Shown piece after piece: positions 20,401 through 30,559 of a stretch of DNA of 64,000 bases. The notes below the pieces were generated by a model. That model did no database searches. It saw nothing but the letters and a program-made list of their open reading frames with translations, and was not told the DNA's origin. Every line of letters begins with the position of its first letter. Position 1 is the stretch's first letter. The stretch comes from Paguma larvata (taxonomy: Eukaryota > Chordata > Mammalia > Carnivora > Viverridae), in contig CM057827.1 of NCBI GenBank assembly GCA_030068075.1, positions 70,074,500-70,138,499 on the forward strand, written 5' to 3'. The position numbers were made by a program, and so were the translations under genes.

Positions 20401-23400
20401 GTAAATTCAACAGAATTTAAAATCACCTAAGCTTTGAAAATCAGTATTAATACTGTCTGGTGCTCGGCAACTTTTGGTGTCCCGGCACAAAGCCCCAGCC
20501 GCCTGCCTTGGCTCGGTGTAAGTCTTGCCTATGGGCTATGGACGAGAAAAGTGCAGAATAAGCCAGAAAAGGATATGTGCTGTGCTCTGCGAGCGTGTGG
20601 TTGGGGGCGGGGAGCCTAGCAGCTCGGAGAGGGGAGGAGTCTAGGTTTTGACCGAACAGACAGAGAATCACAGAAGATTAATGAGAAAGGCACTATGACT
20701 ACCCATGTGTCTCTAAAGCCTGCTCTAAATTGTGCGATCACTACACTAAAGTGGTTAGGAGTTGGGTGCTGTTTTCTGATAGATATATTTTTTAGAAAAA
20801 CGTATAATCAAGTGGAGAAGCAGCCGATCTGGTTTCTGCTCCCCACACCTTTGAGAAGCTTCGCAGTGCAGACTTGGAAGCTGCTGGAACTACCCATCCT
20901 GAAGGGAGCAGCTTTTCCCATTGCAGGATAACAGTTCTTAACAGGCAGAAACCATCTCAGATGGGCCATACAAAATTACCTGAGAGTTGTTTTTTTTTTT
21001 TTAATTATTTTTAATGTTTATTTATTTTTGAGAGAGAGAGACAGACAGAGTGAGAGCAGGGGAGGGGCAGAGAGAGAGGGAGACACAGAATCCAAAGCAG
21101 GCTCCAGGCTCTGAGCTGTCAGCCCAGGGCCCGACATGGGGCTCGAACTCAACAGACTGTGAGATCATGACCTGAGCCGAAGTCGGACACACAGCCAACT
21201 GAGCCACCCAGGTGCCCCTGAGAGTTGTTTTTGACTCATCCTTCCTATTTCCCATTTCTTGGCACTGGGTTAGGAAGCAAAAAAAATCTTGGTTGGTTCC
21301 CACTAAATGTCTCTTGGGCATATCCATTCTGGTCCCACGGCTGCTGCTCTAGACCTGAATGGCAGAAACAGCCTCCTTGGTAACATCCTTGGCTCAGAGT
21401 CTTTTCTACTCTAATATATCCTCATACCAGTGCCAGATTATCTTTTTAAAATATAACCATTTTCATCTTGCTCGAAACCTCTTCTGGCTTCTTATTTCCT
21501 CCAAGAACATCCAAGCTCCTCTGGCAGGCTACGGAGGCCCCTGTCCCTCATCCTTCCCACCAGCGCTCCCGAGCCTGTGCTCTCTGCTGTGGGTTCACAG
21601 GGCTCCCTCTCCCCTTCAGTCCCTCCTTGGCTGGCTGCTCATTTTGCGGGGTCACCTGGAACCCTGTCCCTACTCCGTCTGTCCAGTCTCACCCTCTCCT
21701 CGAGGTCTAGCTCAAGCCCCACCTCTGAGCCAGGGCTGTGGGACAGGTTCAGCGGACCTGGTCGGGGTGAGAGGGAAACATCTCTGGCAGGACTGAGCAT
21801 TGAGTTGCCATGCACAGTTCACAAGGCCAGTCAGCGACTGGCCCTAGAGGGCTCCCTTCACCCTCGGGATCAAGGTCCCAATCTCAGGCTCTGTCCAGCA
21901 GCCTATGCCAGGAAAGGTGACTTTCTCAGACACACATCTGGCCGTCTCCAATGCTCATTCGAGTATCTGTGAAATGGTTCTTTAAAAATGGAATGAGTTT
22001 CTACAGTCAATCATACCACTGTTTACCGTTGTTTAAGGTACCCTTCTTCTAAGATGACCAAATTATTTCCTCCAGCCTTCTAATCTGTTCACATAATCCT
22101 ATACTTTCCATCTGGGGGTAGAGTCTCCCTTCTGCTCTAGGGAATAAAGTGTGTGCCCCGAGGCTGAGGGAAGAGCAGCCTCCTTTGCCAGATATTCCTA
22201 TTTTTTCGGGTAGCTGGAAGGCCAAGCACCAACTCTGACACTGGCTTAGACTTTTTCTTTTTCCTTTTTTTCCAAGTTTATTTGTTTATTTAGAGAGAGG
22301 GAGAGCATGTGCGAGCAGGGGTGGGGCAGAGAGGGAGGGGGAGTGAGGGAGCCTAAGCAGGCTCTGTGCTGTCAGCAAGGAGTCCAAGGCGGGGCTCAAA
22401 CTCACAATCCCTGAGGTCACGGCCTGAGCCAATGCCAAGATCCTACGCTCAAAAGGCTGAGCCACCCGGGTGCCCCTTGGACACTTTCTCTGAGACTAAA
22501 GTCCAGCTGTGCACCAAAGGCGTGACCCAATGCTAATGGAGAAACGCCTGGTGGTCTATAGTCAGCTTGGCTGGTCCGAGTTACAGCTCTCCCTAACTGG
22601 CTGTGGGACCTGGAGATGTCAAAGCAGAGTGTTCCAAAATGGGGAGAATAGTCCTTGCCTTGCTTGGGTTGTTGTCTAAAACAACAAGGAAACAAAAACT
22701 AAAGAACAGGGGATTGGTTGTTAACCCACGGGTGGGAACATCTATTTTGCAATTGTATTTACCCTTCTCATCTGCCCAATTAGATTGGAAACTAGTGGAC
22801 ACCAGGACCAGCTGGTTTTCTGGGGGACCCAAGGGATGATGCAGGGTTGAAGCATTAGAGTGGTTTTTGATTCTCTGACTGGGATGGGATGATTCTCAGA
22901 CATAATAGAAAGACACACAAAAATGTGCTGGTGGATTAGGGCATAACGCACGGTTACGTCTTAGTTAATAATGTGGCTTGGATCACACCAGTGTTGTCTA
23001 GGAAAGCAGGGAAGGAAACTTAGACTGGCTCCCTTCTCCCCCCTCCTGGCTCTGTGCCCATACCCTTGCCACTCACCGTGGCCACCAGCCGCTCCCGGTC
23101 CTCGGCCTTCCCCACGTGGCACACGGTGCCCACCACGTTCAGCCCCTCTCCCTGCAGCGCCGCCACTGCCCGGTCCACGTTCTGCTGCTTCCGGCTGCTG
23201 ACCACCACGTGGGCCCCGTCCTGGGCCAGGCGCCGGGCGATGGCGAAGCCGATCCTATGGGCAGAGAGAGAGCGGTGACTGTCAATGCCAGTACGGGGGA
23301 AATGGGTAAGAGATGGGCTCTGGAGTCAGAATGCCCGGGGTTGAATTCCAGCTCTCCATCTGTGTGACCTGGTGTCTACCTTAAGTGTAAGAGGGCTAGT

Positions 23401-24501
23401 GGCACAGTCATTACCATACAGATGGCCATGCTTCGCATGTTTTTAGGAGTCCTTTATTAGTTTTTCCTACGGTTTTGGCCATCAGGCTCCGTACACAGGA
23501 ACTGACATTACCTTCCACAGGCACCCCCACAGTGACAGTCCCCATGCCTTGTAGGGGCTGAAGGGAGAGGAATGAGCTAGGGGTAGAGCTACGGCCACTT
23601 CCATGATTGGAGGGTCTCACTCGAAAAAGCCCCTGCCCCCGGATACCGTCCTTACTAGTCTACATCATCTTAGATTTCTGTTGTTAATTATGTTTTGGGG
23701 TGTATGTGAAAGGGCGGGTCCCTAGTAAAAAAGTGTAAAGTTTTTACAATACTCCCCTGGGAGTAAGGGTTACACATTTTGCAATTGTAGGCTATTAGCA
23801 TTTCGCATACATTGCATTTTAGAAATGCTGGCATCTAGCAAAGCCCTGTGGGGATAAGAAACAAGGATAGACAAGAGTGGTGGGTGAGACACAGGCTGGG
23901 CAAGGGCAAAACATACTGAGCTAAACAAAAACCTGGACACATGGGTCTTGTGTCCCTTCCAGGTAAGGGGCTCCAAATGGGGAGTCTGGAACATTTTCAT
24001 AGTCGATGGAGGCAGAGGGACAGGAATTTTGAAATCTGGACTGTCTTGTATTTCTGGTGTTTGGTCTTCCCAGACTCTAGGTGGGGCCGTTTCATTGGGG
24101 CAGCCCGGGGTTCCTGGGAGACTGGATTTATGGAGGCAGTTCTGAGGTGGCGCAGTTGAGCCAGAGGCAGCAGTGGCAGGAGTCTGGCAGAAGTGGAGTC
24201 AAGGCAGGAGGGTAGGGTGAGGCTGCAGGCCGACCACGTGGTTCTTTTCTTCTGGGGCGGACTTTTCCCGGGAGTGAGGCCTGGGGACTCAGGCTGGGAA
24301 GCAAAGGTCAAGGGAATAGTACCTGTTTCCAGATAGCTGGGGTCTCAGAGACTCCGGCCCGGGCACTCACCCGTCGGTGGAGGCCGTTACCAGGGCCACC
24401 TTATTGGTGAGAGGGTCCTGGCGTGCCATCCCTGAGCTGGCCATCCGCACAGACTTCCACGCCCGCGCGCAGCAGTTCAGCAGCAGCCCCGCCTTCTGCA
24501 T
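14287..24501 (-). CDS. DHRS4: DHRS4, complete: NADPH-dependent carbonyl/retinal reductase, 279 aa, 8 exons
   Basis: DHRS4 (peroxisomal SDR, also called NRDR or SCAD-SRL) reduces all-trans-retinal, aromatic ketones and alpha-dicarbonyls with NADPH. Exons are 24371-24501, 23077-23254, 19082-19183, 16981-17051, 16832-16883, 16399-16533, 15931-15986 and 14287-14401. Phases chain without a stop to 840 nt including TGA. Visible SDR landmarks are the cofactor loop TASTDGIG (39-46), the NADPH-type SSRK segment, NAAV, INVKA, and the catalytic set Ser170, Tyr183 and Lys187 (spacing 13 and 4). The human protein has 278 residues; the extra residue here is in the N-terminus ([17 protein letters not shown]). 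The C-terminus is SHL, a PTS1 variant. The 56-bp exon 7 is the most diverged but keeps LWM, EES and KETL. Upstream in-frame ATGs exist (first at 24627); I chose 24501 by homology. Confidence 0.96.
14980..15178. mobile_element. hAT-Charlie MER5-like DNA transposon fragment in DHRS4 intron 7
   Basis: The fragment begins TAGTGGTTCTCCATCATAG and ends with GTGCCCAGCTGATTCTAATG and following bases. This resembles the MER5 ends (CAGTGGTTCTCAA... and GTGATTCTAATG...). It is old and diverged. Confidence 0.6.
16399..16883 (-). CDS. DHRS4: DHRS4 exons 5-6: catalytic centre and substrate pocket (residues 161-223)
   Basis: Exon 5 (16832-16883) ends [15 protein letters not shown] and exon 6 (16399-16533) begins [18 protein letters not shown]. 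Together they hold catalytic Ser170, Tyr183 and Lys187. The pocket residues Phe177, Leu180 and Asn196 correspond to human Ser176, Phe179 and Thr195. From memory of the DHRS4 enzymology, the Phe/Leu/Asn form is the non-primate type and differs in stereospecificity and retinal reactivity. Exons 4, 5 and 6 lie within 0.65 kb, unlike the kilobase introns on either side. Confidence 0.93.
17735..18060 (+). mobile_element. L1M 3' UTR fragment in DHRS4 intron 3
   Basis: The run through AATTCACCAATTGTTCACAT and TTTGCCCGACTTGTC resembles the mammal-wide L1M 3' UTR. It is followed by an AT-rich stretch (18.06-18.66 kb) that I cannot assign. Confidence 0.6.
20995..21218 (-). mobile_element. Carnivore tRNA-Lys SINE (SINEC, cat type), DHRS4 intron 2
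   Basis: A T-rich tail, GAGAGAGAGA tract, body and GAGCCACCCAGGTGCCCC head are all present, in minus orientation. The target-site duplication TGAGAGTTGTTTTT is exact at 20981-20994 and 21219-21232, which suggests a fairly recent insertion. Confidence 0.93.
22262..22476 (-). mobile_element. Carnivore tRNA-Lys SINE, DHRS4 intron 2
   Basis: Same structure as the other SINEs, ending GAGCCACCCGGGTGCCCC. The flanking duplication is imperfect (TTAGACTTTTTCT against TTGGACACTTTCT). Confidence 0.88.
23310..23400 (+). mobile_element. MIR fragment, DHRS4 intron 1
   Basis: GGGCTCTGGAGTCAGAATGC followed by a TTGAATTCCAGCTCT core and TGTGTGACCT match the MIR consensus in plus orientation. Confidence 0.6.
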
Positions 24502-24770
24502 GGCCTCCGGACCTTGCAGGGCTCTGCGCCGCCCAGTATAGGTGACCATAAATAGGTCGCCTACCAGCCCCATTTCCCGCCCCGCTCCCCGCCCCGCCCC
24601 CTGCCCGGCTCCCCGCCCCGCTCTCATCCTGGCTCCCCCGCCCGGCTCTCCGCCCTGCTAGGCCCGTGCCGACCGCAAGTCCAGCTCAGCTTGGGCTCCT
24701 CACACCAGGAGCCGGCTGTAGCCGCGGGCGCCCCCTGCTGGCGCGCGGCTGCCGCGCCCCGCCGACGTGG
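24440..24770. promoter_or_regulatory. CpG island and promoter region of DHRS4
   Basis: GC- and CpG-rich sequence covers exon 1 and its upstream side, including repeated CCCGCCCCG/CCGCCCCG boxes at 24570-24660. An AT-rich TATA-like stretch (CTATTTATGG on the minus strand, 24546-24555) stands about 45 bases before the ATG, flanked by GGTGACC and GGTCGCC arms. If it were a true TATA box the 5' UTR would be only about 20 nt, so its role is doubtful. The stretch also contains an upstream in-frame ATG. Confidence 0.65.
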
Positions 24771-24779
24771 AACAGCACC

Positions 24780-26940
24780 GTCTGCTAGGGTTTCCTCTAG
24801 GACCCGCTCTTTTGCGGGAACCCACAGACTTCCCCGCCCTCGGCAACGCCCCCCACCCCCATCTGTTTGACTCTATTATTTGTCGCGGTGGAGGGGAGAG
24901 CTTTGAGCTGATTGCTTTTCCTTCCCAGAACTTCAAAATGGACCTCCTTCTCCAAGAAAGTCTGGGTCTACGTATGTGATAGCTCAGAAAAGGGCAAATG
25001 CTTTGAGATTGCCCATGGAAGTGAAACCTGTGGTGCTCGCAGAGTCACCAGGTGAGGGTCTCAGATGAGGGTGGAAGAGCCGGGGAGACAGATGCGATGG
25101 GGAAGAGTAGCCGGGCTAGGTCTGGCACTTCACACTGGCTCAGAGTCTCCTCCATCCTCACAGTCCTGGAGGGCCAACTCTGGTCAAAAGATCCTCACTG
25201 GACAGGACTTCTCATACCTTCCACCCCAAGAGGACTGCCCCATGTACAGGGCCTAAGTGGTAGCAAGAGGTGAGAGGATCTCGCAGCCAGTGGTGGAAAT
25301 ACCAACTCAGGAGTACTCAATTCTCTATAATCACCATGTCCCCAGGTCTTAGCCTCCATCCTAGTTCACTAAATATTTATCGAATGTAAAAGCACTTTAT
25401 AAACTGGAAACTACTAAACGCATAGTAATTATTGCCACCATAGAGTAATTATTATTGTTGCTACAGGCCAGGCTCTTCATCTGTAAGCAGAGGACTGGAG
25501 GAGATGATGAATAAAGTCCTCTCTAGCTATAAATTCTGTGTCCAAGACTTCACCCTACACTTCTGCCGAGCAGGCTGAAATGATCTCCCTTCTGGGTGTC
25601 TGGGAGAATTAATAAATCTGGATGGCTTGTGGGATACTGTAGAAAGGCCTCAACAGACCCACGCATTAGTGTCTGAATTGGTTTAACCCAGTGGCCTCCC
25701 AAATGCCAGGCTGAGAAGTGGTGCTGATCCATGGCAAAATTTTCACTCGTTCAAGGCAAATCGAGACAAGTAAATATAACATAGTGAGTTTCATAAAGCT
25801 AATTTTATTTAATAGTTCTTTATTTTGCTCCTTTTTGGGGGTGTGTGTGTGTGTTAGTGTTTTCGTTAAGAAAAGATGATGAAAGCAGATGGGTCGATTG
25901 AGAAAAGTATCGTTAGCTGGTGAAATCACCAGTTTGGCAGCTCTGCATCAGTCCTTACAATTAGAGGAGAGAGAATCCCAGTCTGTGAAATTCTGGGGAT
26001 CGCTGTTTAATAGAATTCACGCTTGCTAGAGATTCACTTAGTGAATATGTAGTTCTGTAGAGCAGCTAAAAACGGCTTTCAACATTCAGAAGGGGATGTA
26101 TGGGTCGTGAGTGATCTATCAGGCACACACTGGATTTATAGTGTATTCCTCAACCAAGAAGCTACAGCTGCAGTACTCAGCATATCCTGATGAGATAAGA
26201 GAGTTTACGTCTAATTTTCCCCATGCCTGGAGAAAACTGACTCTCTGACTGGTGCCCCTCAGTCTGAAGCTCATGAATTATTGACACCAGACGCTGGATA
26301 GCATGACACTCCTCTTCCTCCTCCCCTGTCCAGAGCTAATGCTCTGTGGGAACCCTTCCCAGTGCTCTCCACCTGTGGGCTTGTGGGGAGGGTATGTAGG
26401 AGGATCGGAGCAGGGGTTCTCAGGGCTTTGGGTTCAAAGGGACAGGTCTTCAGGGCATACCCGATCTCTCTTCACCTCCTGCTCAGAGGTGGGCAGCCAC
26501 ATCCAGGCGCCGAGGTTGGGGAGAGGGTGAGGGAGACCATACCTCAAAGAGCAAAGGGTCCTGAAAAAAGAGAATTCTGGCCTGGCATCTTGGTGAACCT
26601 CACATGACCCCTCCTTGTCTGGGCGGGGTTGGTATATGGCCTCTGGCACTGTTTCTTTTGGTAGCGCACGGGGACATTAGGGAGAGGATCCGTGAACAGA
26701 AAAGGACAGAGGGAAGGCAGGGAGTGTGGGAGTCTCTAGCTGCTACTCTTCATCAAGCTGATTTGTTGGAGATGGGGGCGGGAAATCTTTGGGGGAAAAA
26801 CATGGGTGTGTAGGAGTCTCTTTGAATGGGGAACATTAATAGGCAATGTGATTGCTTTTGTATGTATGGAGGTGGTACTGATGAGGGAGCATAAGGCAAG
26901 CTGAGGGCAAAGCAAAGCTACCCCCCACCCCCACACACAG
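24780..26940. other. Intergenic stretch upstream of DHRS4 with no gene recognised
   Basis: Composition drops quickly from the CpG island to AT-rich sequence. A short (GT)n sits at about 25840-25852. I see no SINE, no splice-linked coding exon and no RNA gene here. If a transcript divergent from the DHRS4 promoter exists, as the antisense lncRNA does in human, it would start in this interval, but nothing in the sequence demonstrates it. Confidence 0.5.
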
Positions 26941-26949
26941 TGGGATATG

Positions 26950-27112
26950 TGGGCTATTCCTCAGGCACTCCTGACTGCCCAAGAACAAAGGAAAGGAGAA
27001 AACAAATGACTAACTGATAGAGATCACAGTCATGCAGGACAGGAGTCTCCATCGGTTTACGAATATCTTAGTAAATTACAAGAAAAACGCCATCTTATCA
27101 ACAGCCTAATAT
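26950..27112 (+). mobile_element. Partial retroviral LTR (copy A of a three-copy cluster)
   Basis: The segment from CCTCAGGCACTCCTGACTGC through GAGTCTCCATCGGTTTACGA is the near-exact reverse complement of 27430-27545. It therefore corresponds to the 5' part of the neighbouring minus-strand LTR. It lacks the 3' half with the polyadenylation signal. Confidence 0.6.
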
Positions 27113-27122
27113 CCAGGACATA

Positions 27123-27548
27123 GTGATAGGGTTTTGGGGTGATGGTGGGGGTTCGGAGCTGATGGCCAAGAAAGAATTCTTGAAGATGTCTTTGGTACAA
27201 AAGTGATTTTATTAAAGCATGGGGACAGGACCCGTGGGCAGAAAGCGCTGCATTGGGGTTGTGAAGAATGACTGGTTGTATCCTCCGGACTTGGGGGAGA
27301 TAAAGTCCAAAGGGAAGTTTCCAAAGAAATTTTCGTATGCTAAAGACTCACTGGTTGCTGGAGGCCTCGCTATTGTCAAGCTAAGGTTGTTTTTCCCTCT
27401 AGCAGAGCATTAATGTGAAGACTTTTTTTTTTTTTTGGTAATTGTCCTAAGATATTTGTAAACTGATGGAGACTCTTAATAGTCTAACCATCTGTTTTCT
27501 GTCCTTTCCTTTGTTCTTGGGCAGCCAGGAGTGCCTGAGGAATTGTCA
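27123..27548 (-). mobile_element. Class I-type retroviral LTR (copy B)
   Basis: Read on the minus strand it runs through ACAAAGGAAAGGACAGAAAA, GAGGGAAAAACAACC, GCTTGACAATAGC, TTTAATAAAATCAC (polyadenylation signal) and AAGAATTCTTTCTTGGCC. It aligns along its length with the plus-strand copy at 27655-28140. An internal T-run at 27424-27437 marks a local expansion. Confidence 0.65.
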
Positions 27549-27654
27549 CACATATCTCACCTAGAGGTGCCTGTGTGTGTTGTGGGGGGGGGAGGTGGCG
27601 GGGCAGGGGTGGTGGTGGTGGTGCGGGAAATGCTAGCTTGTACTTTGCCCTCAG

Positions 27655-28140
27655 CCTGCCTTATGCTCCCTCATCAATATGGACTCATTGGTCCAGTTTC
27701 CTGGAGCCCCCATAGTGATGTGGAGAACAAAGGCAAAAGGAAATGGCAGATGAAACTAAATTTCCTTGTAACCTGCAGTCCATTGACAAATACTTGAGGC
27801 AAATACAGAGTACAACATTTTTTTCCAGGCACCCCCTACTGTCCTAATGTTAATGCTTTGATAGAGGAAAAACAACCTGAGCTTGACAATAGCTAGGCCT
27901 CTGGTATTTCAGCAGTCTTCTTTAGCATATGAAAGTCCTTCTGGAGGCCTCACTTTTGCCTTTAGCTCCCCAACTCCATAGGAGATAGACAGTCACTCTT
28001 TACAACCCCAGTGAGGCTCTTTCTGCCCATGGGTCTTTCCCCCCTTGCTTTAATAAAATCACCTTTTTGGTACCAAAGGCGTCTCAAGAATTCTTTCCTG
28101 GCCGTTGGCTCCAACCCCCAATCACTCCAAACCCCCATCA
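27655..28140 (+). mobile_element. Class I-type retroviral LTR (copy C)
   Basis: This is the same family as the minus-strand copy at 27123-27548: GAGGAAAAACAACCTGAGC, GCTTTAATAAAATCACC and CAAGAATTCTTTCCTGGCC occur in the same order. The AATAAA near 28052 is the expected LTR polyadenylation signal. No retroviral coding region adjoins it, so it is a solo LTR or a remnant. Confidence 0.65.
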
Positions 28141-28232
28141 GTACCATGTGCAGATCCCGAGGAAATGCCTTCATTGAGGAGTATATTCCGATCTTCCTCG
28201 AGGGCTGATGTTCACCTGTGAGGATGGAATTT

Positions 28233-28455
28233 TTTTTGTTATATTTTTTAATGTTTACTTATTTTTGGGAGAGAGAAACACAGAGCTCAAGCAGGGGAGG
28301 GGCAGAAAGAGAGAGGGAGACCCAGAATCTGAAGCAGGCTCCAGACTCTGAGCCGTCAGCACAGAGCCCAACGAGGGGCTCGAACTCACAGACCGCGAGA
28401 TCATGGCCTGAGCAGAAGTTGGATGCTTAATGGACAAAGCCTCCCAGGTGCTCCC
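28233..28455 (-). mobile_element. Carnivore tRNA-Lys SINE
   Basis: Minus orientation, diverged head (AAGCCTCCCAGGTGCTCCC). It is flanked by GGATGGAATTT duplicates at 28222-28232 and 28461-28471. Confidence 0.9.
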
Positions 28456-28555
28456 ACCTGGGATGGAATTTAAATCTTGGATTTTGCAATAATCATCTGC
28501 AATTTGTCACTGACACAAGTCAGGGCTGGGCAGCAGGGGAGGGCCGCGGAATAAC

Positions 28556-28690
28556 AACAACCTTTACTGAACACTTACTAAGTGTGGCAAGTGTTTGTTG
28601 TTGCTTTTTATACATTTTATCGACCATTTCTAATCTGGCAAGGTAGGCATTTTTATCTCCATATGTGAAATCAGAGTGAGTCATGACAAG
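28556..28690 (+). mobile_element. MIR fragment
   Basis: TTTACTGAACACTTACTAAG, TATACATTTTATCGACC and GGCAAGGTAGGCATTTTTAT follow the MIR order. Confidence 0.55.
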
Positions 28691-28829
28691 CCAACCTGCT
28701 GTGTATGTTGAATAGCTATGCTTCGTTTTTCTGACTTTGTTGGGGAATGACAGATTTCATAGAAATTAATTTCCTCTGAGTTGGAATTTTACTTTCAGCA
28801 CCAGTGCTCTGTTGTTTTAATCATTAAAT

Positions 28830-29460
28830 ATCTAGTCTTTAAATTATAAAAATAACACATGTTCATGATTTTAAAAAGAGACAGAGGTTTTAAAGTGAAA
28901 AATAAACACGTAACTCTTCCCTGTGCTGCTTCTGCCTGCTCCCCATATAGCTCCTGGTCTTGTGTATACTTCTAGAAGTTTCTTTGCATTTATATGCATT
29001 TTCCCCTTAAAAATGTTTCCCATGAATGGAATAACACTATACCTGCTGTCCTTCAAATTGCTTGCTTCTACCTTCTTACTTTCATTTCTTAAAATACATT
29101 CTTAGAAAATGTTCTGAATGGTACACAATAGATCTACTTTATTCTCTCTCTCCCGTTTAAAAATAGCTGTACAGTATTCCTTTATGTGGATATTCCATAA
29201 TTTATTTAGCCAGTCTCCTACTGATGAACATTTAAGTCACTTTCAGTCGTTTGCTATTTCAAATAATACAACCTTGGGTGTCTATATTTTTTGTGTTTGG
29301 TGCAAAATGCATTGTACCCTGGGTCAAATGTTTTAAATTCATGGCCAAGGTCAAATTACCTTAAAAATGATTTGACCAGTCTGATGGATTTGCTTTTCTA
29401 AAGTGAGTTTACTGTTATTTTACCCTCTTGTACATATTCCAGAGGATGGTTTAAACCTTG
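28830..29460. mobile_element. Old L1M 3' UTR-like fragment
   Basis: Segments such as CAGTATTCCTTTATGTGGAT, CCATAATTTATTTAGCCAGT and CTACTGATGAACATTTAAG resemble ancient L1M 3' regions. It is too diverged for a subfamily call. Confidence 0.5.
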
Positions 29461-29689
29461 GTTGATGTCATAAACTCAGTAATAATGGCAACAGACCCTG
29501 GCGTCCGTGGCTGGGAGCCCATAGAGATTGGTGGGTCCAGCTATGATAGGAAAAGGTAGAATTCAGTAGGCAGAGAGGGAAAGATTAGGACCTGAGGTCC
29601 CTGGCTGGGAAAAACACACAGATTTTGGAACAATGGTGGGAGTGTCTGACCACCGCGCACCCCCTCAGGTGTAAGTTTCCTCTTAAGAA

Positions 29690-30147
29690 TGTAACAGACC
29701 CCACCTGCTCCCTCTCAGGTTCCCCTCAGGGATTTGACAAAAGACCTGATTACAACTAAGTAGACCTTAAAACCTATGGCCCACATGGAACGGTATGGCC
29801 ATACAACCACCCCTCATACAATGGAGTGAGCCGATCAGGAATGGACAACCCCGCACCTAGAGGTATCCAGCCAGTGAGGGTAGAACCTGAGAAGGAACAA
29901 GGGGAAAGGGAAGGGGGTGGGGCGGGCGGGCGATCAGAACCTTATAAAACTAGGACTCTTGCTATCGTCAGCTGGTATTCACTTTCGAATGTTCCCTCTC
30001 CGTAAAGAGAGCTTTCCTACTATTCTTCCTTTCTAATCTTTTCCTCCAATAAACTTTCACCTGCTGCTCATTTTGTGTTCACCTCTTCATTTTTTGAAGC
30101 AGCGAGACGGTGAGTCCCAGGTATTGAGGTAAAAAAATCCCGCAACA
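29690..30147 (+). mobile_element. Solo LTR of a class I endogenous retrovirus
   Basis: The element has LTR architecture: 5' TG (TGTAACAGACCCC), a TATA box at 29941-29950 (CTTATAAAAC), AATAAA at 30048-30053 followed by a GT/T-rich segment (ATTTTGTGTTCACCTC), and a 3' end reading CCGCAACA. No gag, pol or env sequence adjoins it. I found no clean target duplication at these edges, so the 5' edge may lie further left, where a similar AACAGACCC phrase occurs near 29490. Confidence 0.7.
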
Positions 30148-30427
30148 CTGCTGACCTGTGACTTGGAGACCGGAGGCATACTTAGTTCCGCCCATGTTTG
30201 CCACTGAAGATGCCAGCCAGTGGTGCCAGATCTTAGGATTTTTTTAAACAGAAGGTAGAAATCTGGATTTTAATATGAACTATGTGATTTTTGAATGTTG
30301 GCAACTAATTTACTTTTTTTTTTTTAAAAGATAAAACAAAAAACAACCCCCCCCAAACTAAAGCAATGAATGTATCTGTCGATGCCAGAGACTGACTTGG
30401 TCTGTGCCTATTTAAATGTAATGTCTT

Positions 30428-30540
30428 GGGGCGCCTGGTTGGTTCAGTTGGTAGAGCACGTGACTCTAGATCTCAGGGTTGTAAGTTCAACCCACATGTT
30501 GGGTGTAGAGCTTACATTAAAGAAAAAAAAACCTAAAAAA
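30428..30540 (+). mobile_element. Short tRNA-Lys SINE (tRNA head plus A-tail, no CT-rich body)
   Basis: GGGGCGCCTGGTTGGTTCAG, then TTGGTAGAGCA and GGGTTGTAAGTTCAACCC, form a tRNA-Lys-like head with A and B boxes, and an A-rich tail follows directly. The flanking duplication (TAAATGYAATGKCTT, 30413-30427 and 30543-30557) is clear. Confidence 0.85.
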
Positions 30541-30559
30541 TATAAATGCAATGGCTTAT

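Noticed and set aside
26950..27548. Inverted-repeat DNA transposon with 120-base terminal arms
   Set aside because: The arms look like transposon ends at first, but the second arm is continuous with a full LTR that has a third homologous copy nearby in the opposite orientation, so LTR pieces explain the structure better.
30428..30505. Possible functional tRNA-Lys gene
   Set aside because: The A and B boxes are recognisable, but the anticodon loop reads CTCTAGA rather than CTCTTAA, the acceptor stem does not pair, and an A-rich tail with a target duplication shows it is a SINE.
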